Positions 36,366 through 45,851 of a DNA stretch of 64,000 bases are shown here, piece by piece. The notes under the pieces were generated by a model. That model was not told the DNA's origin. It ran no database searches and saw only the letters and a program-made list of their open reading frames with translations. Source of the DNA: Melioribacteraceae bacterium (GTDB lineage Bacteria > Bacteroidota > Ignavibacteria > Ignavibacteriales > Melioribacteraceae); the NCBI GenBank assembly GCA_035362835.1, contig DAOSDY010000001.1, forward strand, positions 1,426,001 to 1,490,000. Reading direction: 5' to 3'. Within the stretch, counting starts at the first letter, position 1. Every line of letters starts with the position of its first letter. The translations under genes and the position numbers were made by a program.

Positions 36366-37514
36366 TTATTTCAATTCCATTTTGGACCATGAGATTTTTT
36401 CAAGATCCGCAATACCGAGATTCAGATTCTGGGAAAGCTCCATAAAAATTCTTCCCCGGGGATTATCCTCTTTCTGAACGCCCCTTTTAATCCTTTCTTT
36501 AATAACTATATCGTATCCAACGCGGTCAACAGCAACCGGATCAGTTCCGATAAGGACGGTTTTATATTCGCAGAAGAATTGCGGATTGGCGCCGGGCCCT
36601 CCGTTGAAACAGCCTTTAATTCCATCGGCAATATTCAGAACCACTTTATCCCGGAGAGGAGGAAAAGCATTTACTTCAGCGCACGTTTCAGCCCAGAGAT
36701 ATTTATGGAGGCGGCCTGTGTTTGTTACTGCTCCGTAAGCTAAATTTTTAAGACAGAGAGTAACGGAAGAGCCTGCGTTCTTAAGAATCGGAATGTTAAT
36801 TATCTTATCCACCATTTCAGTTACGATTTTTGTAAAGTAGGAAAATTTCCCTTCGTTTACCATGTATGGAATTGTAGCGGAATCATATTTCTCTTCATAA
36901 TCAGCCCAGTAGTACCACGTGGTATCAATCATTTTCAGGCTGTGGAGTTTTCCGTTCTCATCGTACATCGAGCCGTTTTCCGGTCGCTCCGTTCCTATAA
37001 TTTTAATCCCCGGAAAATTTTCGTTATTGAATCCGGCTTCGAAGAGCTGCTCTTCGCGCCGGTCCCAAATAATAATGTTGCTTCTTGGCACCCCGGCATC
37101 TTCGAGCTGTTTTACGACTGCCTGCGTTACTTCAACGCTTGTTGAAAGTTGAGGTCCGGCAACAGGATTAACTTTTAGACCGATTCTGTCTTTCGGGGAA
37201 ATAAATTTAAGCCATGCGCTTTTCAAATTATTTTGGCCTGTTAAGGAGAGCATCCCCTTGGCAACCATATCATATGCCGCCTGATAAATAATTTTACCGT
37301 CGGCCGTGCAGGCTGCGTGATCAACCTGCACCACTTTGCCCGGATAGAGACCCGGCATAGAAAAAGCGGTGCGTGGATACTTAAGAGCATCTTCAATATT
37401 TGTTTTCGGTTTTGAAGCAGGTTGTGTCTGACCTGTTGCGCTTGAGTAATCAATAATTATCAAGGCGGCAATCGTTGCAAAAAGACTTAATCTGATGAGT
37501 CCGGCGAGTTTCAT
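36366..37514 (-). CDS. Secreted DUF362 domain protein
   Basis: 382 residues. A signal peptide (about 1-28, ending TGQT) precedes the DUF362 domain: DRIGLKVNPVAGPQLSTSVE, VVKQLEDAGVPRSNIIIWDR and the late GTDPVAVDRVGYDIV. Many DUF362 proteins are fused to ferredoxin domains, but this one lacks Cys clusters. The function is unknown. It is the upstream gene of a likely pair with the DUF6599-like gene. An upstream terminator at 37593 separates it from the next operon. Confidence 0.82.
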   Translation of the reverse strand: MKLAGLIRLSLFATIAALIIIDYSSATGQTQPASKPKTNIEDALKYPRTAFSMPGLYPGKVVQVDHAACTADGKIIYQAAYDMVAKGMLSLTGQNNLKSAWLKFISPKDRIGLKVNPVAGPQLSTSVEVTQAVVKQLEDAGVPRSNIIIWDRREEQLFEAGFNNENFPGIKIIGTERPENGSMYDENGKLHSLKMIDTTWYYWADYEEKYDSATIPYMVNEGKFSYFTKIVTEMVDKIINIPILKNAGSSVTLCLKNLAYGAVTNTGRLHKYLWAETCAEVNAFPPLRDKVVLNIADGIKGCFNGGPGANPQFFCEYKTVLIGTDPVAVDRVGYDIVIKERIKRGVQKEDNPRGRIFMELSQNLNLGIADLEKISWSKMELK

Positions 37515-37592
37515 TTTTTCATTCCATAGTTATTGGAAAAGTTACAGGTAAAATTATCGAGTTGAATTGAAAATGGCTAATTAAAACGGTGT

Positions 37593-37622
37593 ATAAAAAA
37601 GCCCCGGTATTTCCGGGGCTTA
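37593..37622 (-). terminator. Terminator of the WD40-like T9SS gene
   Basis: AGCCCCGG (37600-37607) and CCGGGGCT (37613-37620) form the stem. On the minus strand it is followed by TTTTTTATAC. It sits just after the gene ending at 37645. Confidence 0.9.
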
Positions 37623-37644
37623 TTATTAAGTGATTAAATCAAAA

Positions 37645-39033
37645 TTATTTTACGAGTATTAATTTCTTTGCTTCGCTGAATGATCCGGCTTCCAGCCTGT
37701 AGAAATAAATTCCGCTTGTTAGATTCTTAGCGTTGAAAGTTACGCTGTAAAAACCCGCGTGCTGCTCTTTGTCTACCAGTGCGGCAACTTCGTTACCGAG
37801 AATATCATAAACCCTCAACCTTACAAACGCGTAGGACGGTATCTGATAGCTGATCACCGTAGCCGGATTGAAAGGATTAGGATAATTTTGAAATAGCTGA
37901 TAAGTATCCGGAAGTGTACTGGGAAATTCATTTACGTGTACAGTTCCGTCTTTCTGCCATACGCTGACCTTCCCGCCGTAAAATGTGCCGGTGACTATTC
38001 GTGTCCCATCATAACTATAATTAAGTCTGTTAACCTGAGAGTTGTGCAGACCTCTGAATAGTGTTGTTCCATCAGCCATATCAAAAACATTCAGGTACTT
38101 ATCGCTGGAGCCTGTTGCCAGTCTTGTCCCGTCCGGAGAGGATCTAATAACATTGTGAGAATTTGAACCGTTGATTACTTTGTCCCACTGCAGCGCTCCT
38201 GTTGTAACATCGAATACTCTTATATAACTGTTGTTGGATGAGAGAAAAACCTTTTTGCTGTCGGGCGTGAATCCGGAATCCAGAAACCGTTCGATTAAAG
38301 TATGAGTCCACCCGACGGAGCCCGAAGCCGCGTTGAGCATTGTAATTACCTGCCAGTCGGTCCCCACTATTATACTGTTTCCGTCGGGACTGAAATTTAC
38401 GGTATAGATTATCGGTCCGCTTAAATGAGTCCAGATTTTGGTTCCGTTGATACTACTCCACAGGATTGCTTCTCTGTCGGAGAGGTCTCCTCCGCCGGAA
38501 ATAACCTTGCTGCCGTCGTAACTGAATTTAATACTGTTTACCGGACCTTTTGTAGTTCCCTCCCAGACTTTAGAACCGTCTGATGTCCTTATCATCACAA
38601 CTTTTCCGTTAACCCTGTCGGTTTCTTTTCCAACAACAATATGAGTTCCCTGATTGTTAAGATCCAGGCAATCGGCCGGCTGGTTGTTTATCCAGATCTG
38701 GCTTCCGTCCGATATGTTCAAAGCAAGGGTGCTGGCCCCTCCAATATAAACTTTCGACATATCGGGGCTGAACCTTCCGAATTCTGCAGCGGCGTTCTTG
38801 GACCAGATAAGCTGACCCGAAAGAGCGTCAAAAAGTTTTACAGAATTAGCCGATACGGTTCCTTCGATTGCAAGAATTTTCTTACCGTCGGGACTGAAGC
38901 AGACATCGAACATGTGATATCCGTGATCAGCGTTCCATATTAGAGTATATCCTTCTGATGATTGAGCGGGGATATCAGCGGCAGGGAAAACTATATAAAG
39001 AAATAAAAACGAAATAAAAATTTTTAATTTCAT
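37645..39033 (-). CDS. T9SS-secreted beta-propeller (WD40/PQQ-like) protein
   Basis: 462 residues from the ATG at 39033 with AAAGGAGG upstream; the frame is open to 39147, but this start gives a signal peptide (1-23, ending IPAQ). About 25-370 is a beta-propeller with repeating blades of the form FSPDGKKI...G---G--- (FSYDGSKVISGGGD; SSPDGTRLATGSSDKYL). The last 80 residues are a T9SS sorting domain (YPNPFNPATVISYQIP; GIYFYRLEAGSFSEAKKLIL). The blades look like quantity-tracking WD40 rather than enzymatic PQQ. A partner is unknown. Confidence 0.88.
   Translation of the reverse strand: MKLKIFISFLFLYIVFPAADIPAQSSEGYTLIWNADHGYHMFDVCFSPDGKKILAIEGTVSANSVKLFDALSGQLIWSKNAAAEFGRFSPDMSKVYIGGASTLALNISDGSQIWINNQPADCLDLNNQGTHIVVGKETDRVNGKVVMIRTSDGSKVWEGTTKGPVNSIKFSYDGSKVISGGGDLSDREAILWSSINGTKIWTHLSGPIIYTVNFSPDGNSIIVGTDWQVITMLNAASGSVGWTHTLIERFLDSGFTPDSKKVFLSSNNSYIRVFDVTTGALQWDKVINGSNSHNVIRSSPDGTRLATGSSDKYLNVFDMADGTTLFRGLHNSQVNRLNYSYDGTRIVTGTFYGGKVSVWQKDGTVHVNEFPSTLPDTYQLFQNYPNPFNPATVISYQIPSYAFVRLRVYDILGNEVAALVDKEQHAGFYSVTFNAKNLTSGIYFYRLEAGSFSEAKKLILVK
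37647..37894 (-). repeat. T9SS sorting-domain DNA cassette, copy 1
   Basis: The last 240 or so coding bases of the propeller gene match the 3' end of the neighbouring gene (39293-39540) with no gaps. By hand I count 14 mismatches in 240 positions. Upstream of this the two genes are unrelated. Confidence 0.9.
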
Positions 39034-39232
39034 TAAACCTCCTTTATAACTGAATTTATTTGCGCTGTATGGTCTGCTTAAAATATTCTGGATTACAGTA
39101 TGCCGGAGGAATTCACCGATCAAATCCGGGAGTTTTTTAAAATTCATTTTACGAACATCAAATTAAAGCATGATGAAAATAAAGTCAATTGAACTGTAAA
39201 AACGTATGTCAAAAACATAAATTGTCCCGGTG

Positions 39233-39262
39233 AATAAAAACACCCCGGTTGCAGCCGGGGTG
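39233..39262 (-). terminator. Terminator of the 1046-residue T9SS gene
   Basis: CACCCCGG (39241-39248) pairs with CCGGGGTG (39255-39262). On the minus strand a TTTTTATTC tract follows. Confidence 0.9.
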
Positions 39263-39290
39263 CATTGAGAAAAACATCCTATGTTTTAAA

Positions 39291-42200
39291 TCATTTTACG
39301 AGTATCAGTTTCTTTGCTTCGCTGAATGATCCGGCTTCCAGTCTGTAGAAATAGATTCCGCTTGTTAGATTCTTAGCGTTGAAAGTTACGCTGTAAAAAC
39401 CCGCCTGCTGCTCTTTGTCTACCAGTGCGGCAACTTCGTTACCGAGAATATCATAAACCCTCAACCTTACAAACGCGGAAGACGGTATCTGATAGCTGAT
39501 CACAGTTGTCGGATTGAAAGGGTTTGGATAGTTCTGATTGAGAGCAAATCCGGTCGGGATTGCGTCGATACCTTCTTCAATTCCGCTTGCAACTTCAACC
39601 TCTGCCGCAATCCATAAATCTCTATCCATTGTATTCCATGCGTCAGCCATCGCGTGGTAAGCACCGGTATCCCATTTCTCCCAGGCACGTTTTGCGCCTT
39701 CACCTTCGGTACTGGCATCCATAATTATTCCGAAACGGTCGTCGATTCCGGAAGCCCATTCAATTCCGATAAAGAACGGGGATGTGAAATTCTGATTCGG
39801 AGTTATCGGGAAATAATTTCGCGATGTGCCGGGTGTCGTAATGTCAATTATATTAGTACTGTAGGATTGAGTGTAAAGTGTTGATCCGGGAGCTCCCGTT
39901 GCGGCGTCGCGCTGTTTTACAACTACATTAAAGTTCTCGGCACTTCCCGTGATTGTTTTGCCTGCAAAGTAGATATAAGTGCCGGTCAATTTAGCGTTTT
40001 GAGAAATATCGAAACGCTGATATTTACCGAGATCTCCGTAACTGTTTGTCCCGGCAACAAAACCCCATCCGCCCTGATCCGTTGATACGGTTACTGTATA
40101 TGGAGTGTTTCCGTAAAAGATCTGCTGGACAGTAGTCTGACCGGAAAATGTTAATTGTACAATATTACTTCCCCCGCTGAGATTATTTGATGTATCAAAA
40201 GCTTTCAGCATGAAATAATGGAGTCCTGACGGTAGACCGCTGATATTTAAGTTTGTCTGACCGATAACCAGTATCGGCGAATTACCCTGAGCGGCTCCTG
40301 TGCCGTTCCAGTTTGTTCCGTCAGTTCCGTAATATAGATAGTAACCTGCGAGATCAGACTCGCCGTTTGCATTCCATGTGAACGATCCGGCTCCGTTGCC
40401 TGTAACCTGGCCTGCTAAATTTGTCGGCGCTGCCGGCGGAGTTCCGTCCGGAATATTTACGCTCCTGCTTACCACCTTATCCGTCAGACTGGTGGCTCTT
40501 ATGGTTGCCCTGTAGAGATTAAATCCGGATGTGGCCGGATTTGCATTAATAGAATACTCAACGGATTTTGTCGCGTTACCCGCTATGTCTCCCAGGTTTC
40601 TTACGAGAGTACCCGTCGCGAGTGTAAGTCCGTTGAATAGTTCGAGGGTAACGGTGCAGTTAGCTGCGTTTACTGTTCCTGTATTAAAAATATCGAACTT
40701 AACCGTAAATGGATTTGGTGTAAGAACTCCTCCGGTTAGTGATAAGCTCGATGGTGCCGTAACAGTTACGGCGAGAGGAGGCAGAAGATCTCCGTTCGGT
40801 TTAATGCTGCGGGTTGCCTTATTGTTTGATTCGTTCGATTCGGTAATCTGATTTGTAGGGTCTACTTTAACTACTAAAAACCGGTACTCGGGACTTGTAG
40901 GAACCCTGTACTGGAACGTAAATGTTCCTGTACCACCGACCGGAATACTTGAAATTGTTCCGCTTCCTATAAGCGGCGCGTTGCCCCCGGCATCGGGATC
41001 ACCTTCGTATGCGTAACAGAGTACATTAGACGCTGCTACGTTTCCGTAATTGTGAACTGTTACTGTTACCGTGATCAGGTCGCCAACCTGTATGTCGGAA
41101 TCCGCTTTGCTGTAGGCAATGTCGCTTGTTGAAATAGCCAGGTCAGGATAATCGAGAGAATAAGCTAGGGGCATAAAATCAGCACCAGCACCCCCATTAC
41201 TTTGAAGAACGGAAATATTTTTTGTTCCCTCAATCTTATAAACATAATTGCCTGAAGTTGAAGTAAAATTATAATGCTGACCTTCACTTAATGTCCCTGT
41301 ATAAACCGGCATTGTGCTTGTGTACGGGAATTGATTGTACTGTCCTAATCTCGTGATAGTAATATTGTTTCCGTTTTCAAATGAAAAGACATGTATATTG
41401 CTTGCAATTGTAGGGACATAAAATAATGTTCCAAATCCTCTACCAGTCTGGTCAATTGCTCTTGTCATATAACTGTAACTACCTGTCCAGCCAAAGAAAG
41501 GAATATTTGCGGCGGAGACAGGACCGGTTGATGTAACTGACCAGTATGTAGGAGTTGTTATTCCGGATGAATAGACCTGACCGGTTTGTAGTGTTGCTGT
41601 CCCTATTACCTGCCCGGTGCCTGTATTTCTAACTGTAATTGTATTGTTATCTGAATAAGATGTAACAGTGATACTGTTTGTCCAGCCTCCGTTATATGCT
41701 GAATAACCATAGAACGTTGTTCCTACAAAAGTACCGTTGCTCGATGGAACATAATAATCCTGATCTTCATACGAGAGTGCGGAAACCGGTTTTGTCCCCG
41801 TTACCTGTAGAGGTGTATTCCAGGGAACGCCAACTCCGTTTTTAAAAGAATAATGCTCACCGGCATTTAATGACCCTGCCGCAATTATATTACCGGTTGT
41901 TAAATTTCTTACAGTAAAGCCTGTCGCGTTTTCATATGCGAAGACAATAAAATCATCTCCACTAGAGCTGTATTGTCTTGACATCCAGGTATTCAGTTTT
42001 GTTGAAACAGCTCTTCCGGCTTCATCAATTGCAAAGAAACCATTAACTGTAGAGGATATTGCGTCACCGACCAGAACGGTATAAGTTTTATTTCCTACAA
42101 TTCTGAAAACGCCGCTTCCGTAATTAAATGTATGATACTTATCTGTGTTCAGAGTCTGTGTTCCTTTCTGTGTTCCGTTTGCGTCATAAACTGTTATTGA

Positions 42201-42431
42201 TGTGTTGTCGAAATAGGAGAAGACTGTGATATCACCGAAAGTATAAACGGTTGTTGCGAAATTAGCGTTTGTTTCCTTTGCCGCTTGGAAAGGACCCGGC
42301 AGAGGGAAATTCATTTCAATTTCTGAAACAGCTTTTGTCTCTTTTATCTCTCTTTTGTCGGATTGCGCGACAAGACTGATCTGAAAGAAGAATAAAAGAA
42401 TTAATAATGCTGATGTAAGTTTGATTTTCAT
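39291..42431 (-). CDS. T9SS-secreted protein with IgGFc-binding-like, CARDB and FN3 domains
   Basis: 1046 residues. A signal peptide (1-22, ending LVAQ) is followed by an N-terminal array (about 45-425) of short beta modules that recall the IgGFc-binding N-terminal domain (DITVFSYFDNTSITVYD; NKTYTVLVGD). About 430-545 and 550-660 are CARDB-like (DLAISTSDIAYSKAD; TVTVHNYGNVAASNVLCYAY). About 670-770 is FN3-like (APTNLAGQVTGNGAGSFTW). A lectin-like sandwich follows, then the T9SS sorting domain (QNYPNPFNPTTVISYQIP). AAGGAGGG lies before the ATG. It is likely a surface or released adhesin-like protein. Confidence 0.85.
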   Translation of the reverse strand: MKIKLTSALLILLFFFQISLVAQSDKREIKETKAVSEIEMNFPLPGPFQAAKETNANFATTVYTFGDITVFSYFDNTSITVYDANGTQKGTQTLNTDKYHTFNYGSGVFRIVGNKTYTVLVGDAISSTVNGFFAIDEAGRAVSTKLNTWMSRQYSSSGDDFIVFAYENATGFTVRNLTTGNIIAAGSLNAGEHYSFKNGVGVPWNTPLQVTGTKPVSALSYEDQDYYVPSSNGTFVGTTFYGYSAYNGGWTNSITVTSYSDNNTITVRNTGTGQVIGTATLQTGQVYSSGITTPTYWSVTSTGPVSAANIPFFGWTGSYSYMTRAIDQTGRGFGTLFYVPTIASNIHVFSFENGNNITITRLGQYNQFPYTSTMPVYTGTLSEGQHYNFTSTSGNYVYKIEGTKNISVLQSNGGAGADFMPLAYSLDYPDLAISTSDIAYSKADSDIQVGDLITVTVTVHNYGNVAASNVLCYAYEGDPDAGGNAPLIGSGTISSIPVGGTGTFTFQYRVPTSPEYRFLVVKVDPTNQITESNESNNKATRSIKPNGDLLPPLAVTVTAPSSLSLTGGVLTPNPFTVKFDIFNTGTVNAANCTVTLELFNGLTLATGTLVRNLGDIAGNATKSVEYSINANPATSGFNLYRATIRATSLTDKVVSRSVNIPDGTPPAAPTNLAGQVTGNGAGSFTWNANGESDLAGYYLYYGTDGTNWNGTGAAQGNSPILVIGQTNLNISGLPSGLHYFMLKAFDTSNNLSGGSNIVQLTFSGQTTVQQIFYGNTPYTVTVSTDQGGWGFVAGTNSYGDLGKYQRFDISQNAKLTGTYIYFAGKTITGSAENFNVVVKQRDAATGAPGSTLYTQSYSTNIIDITTPGTSRNYFPITPNQNFTSPFFIGIEWASGIDDRFGIIMDASTEGEGAKRAWEKWDTGAYHAMADAWNTMDRDLWIAAEVEVASGIEEGIDAIPTGFALNQNYPNPFNPTTVISYQIPSSAFVRLRVYDILGNEVAALVDKEQQAGFYSVTFNAKNLTSGIYFYRLEAGSFSEAKKLILVK
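39293..39540 (-). repeat. T9SS sorting-domain DNA cassette, copy 2
   Basis: Second copy of the near-identical 3' cassette described at 37647-37894, encoding the C-terminal sorting domain of the 1046-residue protein. Differences are scattered single bases, and they become denser towards the upstream border. Confidence 0.9.
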
Positions 42432-42765
42432 GCGCCCTCCTTAAGACATATTTATGTCTTGGAATTATATATGAAAAGAATAGTCTGACCTGATCTATAA
42501 GGATATTTTAATAAGGGCTTATTGGTTTGAAATAAGTCTTTATGATTTTGATGGGACTGCTGTCGGAATTCAATTAAGCTGCATTTGTTTTCTTTCATTC
42601 CAGTTCATAGGAACAGTATGAAGTTTCGTTATCTAATACAACATCCGAGAGCAACTTAAAGGATGACGCGGCCAAAGTCAACCTATTATTCGGTGCTTGT
42701 GACAGAGAAGAGATAATAAAAAAAATGCCGGACAGGCCGGCATTCTAAAATTTAATTATAATTCT
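42432..42765. other. Leader and spacer between two minus-strand genes
   Basis: 334 bases. Just upstream of the ribosome binding site of the 1046-residue gene lies an inverted repeat AAGACATA-TT-TATGTCTT (42443-42460), a possible operator or leader hairpin. The left-hand gene's promoter must lie in 42460-42710. The terminator of the next gene is at 42718. Nothing else is seen. Confidence 0.5.
42718..42744 (-). terminator. Terminator of the lipoprotein/coiled-coil gene pair
   Basis: AATGCCGG (42724-42731) pairs with CCGGCATT (42737-42744). On the minus strand it runs into TTTTTTTT. Confidence 0.9.
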
Positions 42766-44004
42766 TTATTCGTTTTGCGGAGGCAGACTCCTTTTTCTTC
42801 CTTTGAGAAAATAGGCAATTGTAAGGAATACAATTACAGCAATCAGGCCAACATAAATCCAGTTGAATGCTGATGCAGGCGCAACTTTCTCTTTCCATAC
42901 AGCTATCCGTGCATCAATAGTATCTTTGTTCGCCTCTGTCATCATATTGTTTTCTATAAGGATGGGGATCCATACCGGCTCTATCTGGGGAAAGTAGACG
43001 CTGTCTGTAAAAGTGTAAAAATTCCGCTCGGTTTCGTCGGAGCTCTTGACGCCGAGATTTTTTATTTCGTCATCAATAAACGAAACAGCGCTGTTGGTGA
43101 ATTGATCGCCGCTGCTGAAGGGGAGCATCGGGATCTGTTTCTCGCGGAAGAGTTTCGCTATCCGGCTCCACATCTCTTCGTTGATTCGCTGATTCCAGTC
43201 GTTGAACATTCCGTCTATGTTCCCGATCTCAACGGCCTTCTCTCTTTTATCGAGATAGACATCGGCAAGCCGCGGACCGATCTGTTTCCAGACCTTATTG
43301 AAATCGCGGTACTGATTCTTCATTTCGGCAAGATCTTCCGGAGTAAGCTGTGTAACACGCATGAATTGAATGTTGTCGCTGATTGTTCTTTCTATATTAT
43401 AGAAGAGATTACGGCTGTCGACTTTTGAAATAATCGATTGTTTCTCGGCCTCATTTAGCGATGAAGGCGAGTTAACGAATTCCGCCAGAAGACTATCCAC
43501 AATATCCCTTACCAGTAAATCTCTCTGCTGAATATTGCTCTTTAACTGTGCAACGAGTTTCTGAAGCGAGGCAATTGTTGCGGCATCCTTTTCAACACGA
43601 AGATTAAGCTGGCGGATCTGACCGATCAGATTCTGATTCTTTTCGCTAAGCTCTGTAACCTGTGTCTTCAGTGTTCCGACTTCGCTTGTAAGCTCGACTA
43701 TCTGTGTAAAATCCCCCTTCCTTATCTCAAGCGCCTTTTCAAGTTTTGCGAAGGATGTCTCAAAATTATCGGGGTAGAGACTTTTATCGAGAAGAGGTTT
43801 ATCCGGTAGAAATTCCTCTTTTATCTTTGCGATATCCGCCGAGATAGTGTTGCATTCGTCGAGAGTTGAAGCGTTTTTAATGGCTTCTTCCATCTGCTTG
43901 TATTTCGTTTTAAAATTCTGTGTCTTTTCGTAGTCCGATTGTGAAAATGAAACAGAGGAAATTATTATCGATAGTATTGTCAGCAATACAATTTTCTTCT
44001 TCAT
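42766..44004 (-). CDS. Secreted coiled-coil protein with C-terminal membrane helix
   Basis: 412 residues. Signal peptide (1-21, ending SFSQ). About 90-160 is a strong heptad-patterned coiled coil (VGTLKTQVTELSEKNQNLIG; IASLQKLVAQLKSNIQQR). A globular helical region follows (180-370). A single membrane helix near the end (WIYVGLIAVIVFLTIAYF) is followed by a basic tail, KGRKRSLPPQNE. The topology predicts a large periplasmic domain anchored at its C-terminus. I recognise no family. It starts three bases after the lipoprotein gene at 44008 and has GAGGTAAC as its ribosome binding site. Confidence 0.75.
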   Translation of the reverse strand: MKKKIVLLTILSIIISSVSFSQSDYEKTQNFKTKYKQMEEAIKNASTLDECNTISADIAKIKEEFLPDKPLLDKSLYPDNFETSFAKLEKALEIRKGDFTQIVELTSEVGTLKTQVTELSEKNQNLIGQIRQLNLRVEKDAATIASLQKLVAQLKSNIQQRDLLVRDIVDSLLAEFVNSPSSLNEAEKQSIISKVDSRNLFYNIERTISDNIQFMRVTQLTPEDLAEMKNQYRDFNKVWKQIGPRLADVYLDKREKAVEIGNIDGMFNDWNQRINEEMWSRIAKLFREKQIPMLPFSSGDQFTNSAVSFIDDEIKNLGVKSSDETERNFYTFTDSVYFPQIEPVWIPILIENNMMTEANKDTIDARIAVWKEKVAPASAFNWIYVGLIAVIVFLTIAYFLKGRKRSLPPQNE

Positions 44005-44007
44005 CTG

Positions 44008-44457
44008 TTACCTCACTATTCCTTTATGGTTCAGCAGATATTTTTTGGATCCGTCTATCAACTCGATGTTCGGGGATTTCTGATTAAATATTGGGGATGT
44101 TAACTTCTCCGTTTCCGAGATTAAAATTTTATTCTCCAGTTTCATACCGTTTTCAACAGGAATAAAAACATATACATTCATATATTCTTTTCCGGTCATG
44201 TAGTAATAACCTGTTTTATCGCGGATTATCCTTATCTCTTTACCGGCAAAAGAAGTTGAGTCTTTAAACTCTTCATAATAAAGCTTTTTCAAATTGATGG
44301 AAAATGTATACCGGTCCTCGGCAACAAAACCTTTATCGTCAACCTTCAGTACATTTTCTACAGGCCATGAAAAATCGGACGGCGTTAAAACCAGGGATGA
44401 ACAGCCTGCTATACCGATCAATACAACCACGGAAATCGCTAAGCGGCATATCGTCAT
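44008..44457 (-). CDS. Small lipoprotein paired with the coiled-coil protein
   Basis: 149 residues. The N-terminus (MTICRLAISVVVLIGIAGCSS) is a lipoprotein signal with lipobox GIAGC. The mature part looks like an all-beta domain (RYTFSINLKKLYYEEF; TGYYYMTGKEYMNVYVFIP). The family is not recognised. A strong GGAGGAG ribosome binding site lies upstream. It is the first gene of a tight pair with 42766, so the two proteins probably work together at the envelope. Confidence 0.75.
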   Translation of the reverse strand: MTICRLAISVVVLIGIAGCSSLVLTPSDFSWPVENVLKVDDKGFVAEDRYTFSINLKKLYYEEFKDSTSFAGKEIRIIRDKTGYYYMTGKEYMNVYVFIPVENGMKLENKILISETEKLTSPIFNQKSPNIELIDGSKKYLLNHKGIVR

Positions 44458-44618
44458 TTTTAATCTCCTCCAAATAATTTACACGGATTAACTTAATGAA
44501 TTAGTTGATTATTTAGTAGATAGCTTTTGCTATTTTTGCATTGATACTTGCCGGATGTCAACACCTGGTTTTTCAAATCCGGATTAATTCGATTAACAAA
44601 AATGACTGGTTGCGATTT

Positions 44619-45851
44619 ATGAATCCGTACCGCGGACTTAAAGAGATTCCGCATAACATCTGGATACTGGCGTTCGCCACTCTGATAAACCGCTCCGGAA
44701 CAATGGTTCTTCCGTTCCTTGCGATTTATATGGCTAAGGATTTCGGTGTGAGTGCAGGCAGCGCAGGGCTGGTTCTTGCGTTCTACGGATTTGGCGCACT
44801 CTTAACTGCGCCGATAGTCGGAAAGTTATCCGATAAACTCGGTGCTCTGCGGGTAATGAAATTATCTCTTGTCTTCACCGGTCTGATGCTCTTTGCGTAT
44901 CCTTTCATAACGGATTACTATCTAATACTCGGCTATACGGTAATCTGGTCTGTTGTCAGCGAAGCATTCCGTCCGGCGAATCTTTCGTTAATATCAACCG
45001 AATCAGAACCGGCCAAAAGGAAAATTTCGTTTGCATTAAACCGGCTTGCTATAAATCTCGGTATGAGTATTGGCCCGGTTGTCGGCGGAATTCTGACCAC
45101 AATCGATTTTAAATTACTTTTCTATGTAGACGGAGTTACGTCGATTGTCGCCGGTATTTTCCTTATGATCGCACGGTTTGATACGCACGAATCATACACT
45201 GAAACCAATCCTGCAAAAACAGAAGAGGGGATTTCAAGTCATGGTGATGTATCTGTAAATGGATCGGGTATTTTGAAGGATAAAGTTTTTCTTCTTTTTC
45301 TGTTTTCACTCATTCCGGTTAATATCGTTTTCTTTCAGCATATCGGCGGACTTCCACTATATATAGTGCGCGATCTGGAGTATTCTGGCGCCATTTTTGG
45401 AATCCTGTCTGCAATAAATACGGTGATAATTATTTTTATTGAAGTACCCCTTAATAACGCTATGGCCGCGTGGGATGACAGACGGGCTCTCGCTCTCGGC
45501 GCTCTTTTATGCGGAATAGGTTTTGGACTGATGGTCATTTCGGAAAACATCTTTTTCATTTCATTCACTATAGTTATATGGACTTTCGGCGAGATGATTT
45601 TTTTCCCCGCGAGCACTTCTTACACGTCAGCTCTATCACCCCCGAATAAAAGAGGGGAGTATATGGGATATTTCCAGATGACTTTCAGTCTTGCGCTTAT
45701 GATCGGTCCATGGCTCGGAACAGAAGTGCTGGATCTGCTTGGTGCAGACGTATTATGGCTCGGTTCATTTCTGTTCAGTTCAATTACCGCTCTGATGTTC
45801 CTGTTTTTTAAAGATAAGAGTGTTGTGACAAACAATATTGAATCTAAATAA
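44619..45851 (+). CDS. Major facilitator superfamily transporter
   Basis: 410 residues with twelve predicted membrane helices. I chose the ATG at 44619 (MNPYRGLKEIPHNIW) over a TTG-type extension to 44541. MFS motif A is visible between helices 2 and 3 as GKLSDKLGALRVM, and GRTG-like NRSGTMVLPFLAIYMAKDFG lies in helix 1. It belongs with drug/metabolite efflux-type MFS proteins; the substrate is unknown. The gene stands alone. Confidence 0.88.
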   Translation: MNPYRGLKEIPHNIWILAFATLINRSGTMVLPFLAIYMAKDFGVSAGSAGLVLAFYGFGALLTAPIVGKLSDKLGALRVMKLSLVFTGLMLFAYPFITDYYLILGYTVIWSVVSEAFRPANLSLISTESEPAKRKISFALNRLAINLGMSIGPVVGGILTTIDFKLLFYVDGVTSIVAGIFLMIARFDTHESYTETNPAKTEEGISSHGDVSVNGSGILKDKVFLLFLFSLIPVNIVFFQHIGGLPLYIVRDLEYSGAIFGILSAINTVIIIFIEVPLNNAMAAWDDRRALALGALLCGIGFGLMVISENIFFISFTIVIWTFGEMIFFPASTSYTSALSPPNKRGEYMGYFQMTFSLALMIGPWLGTEVLDLLGADVLWLGSFLFSSITALMFLFFKDKSVVTNNIESK

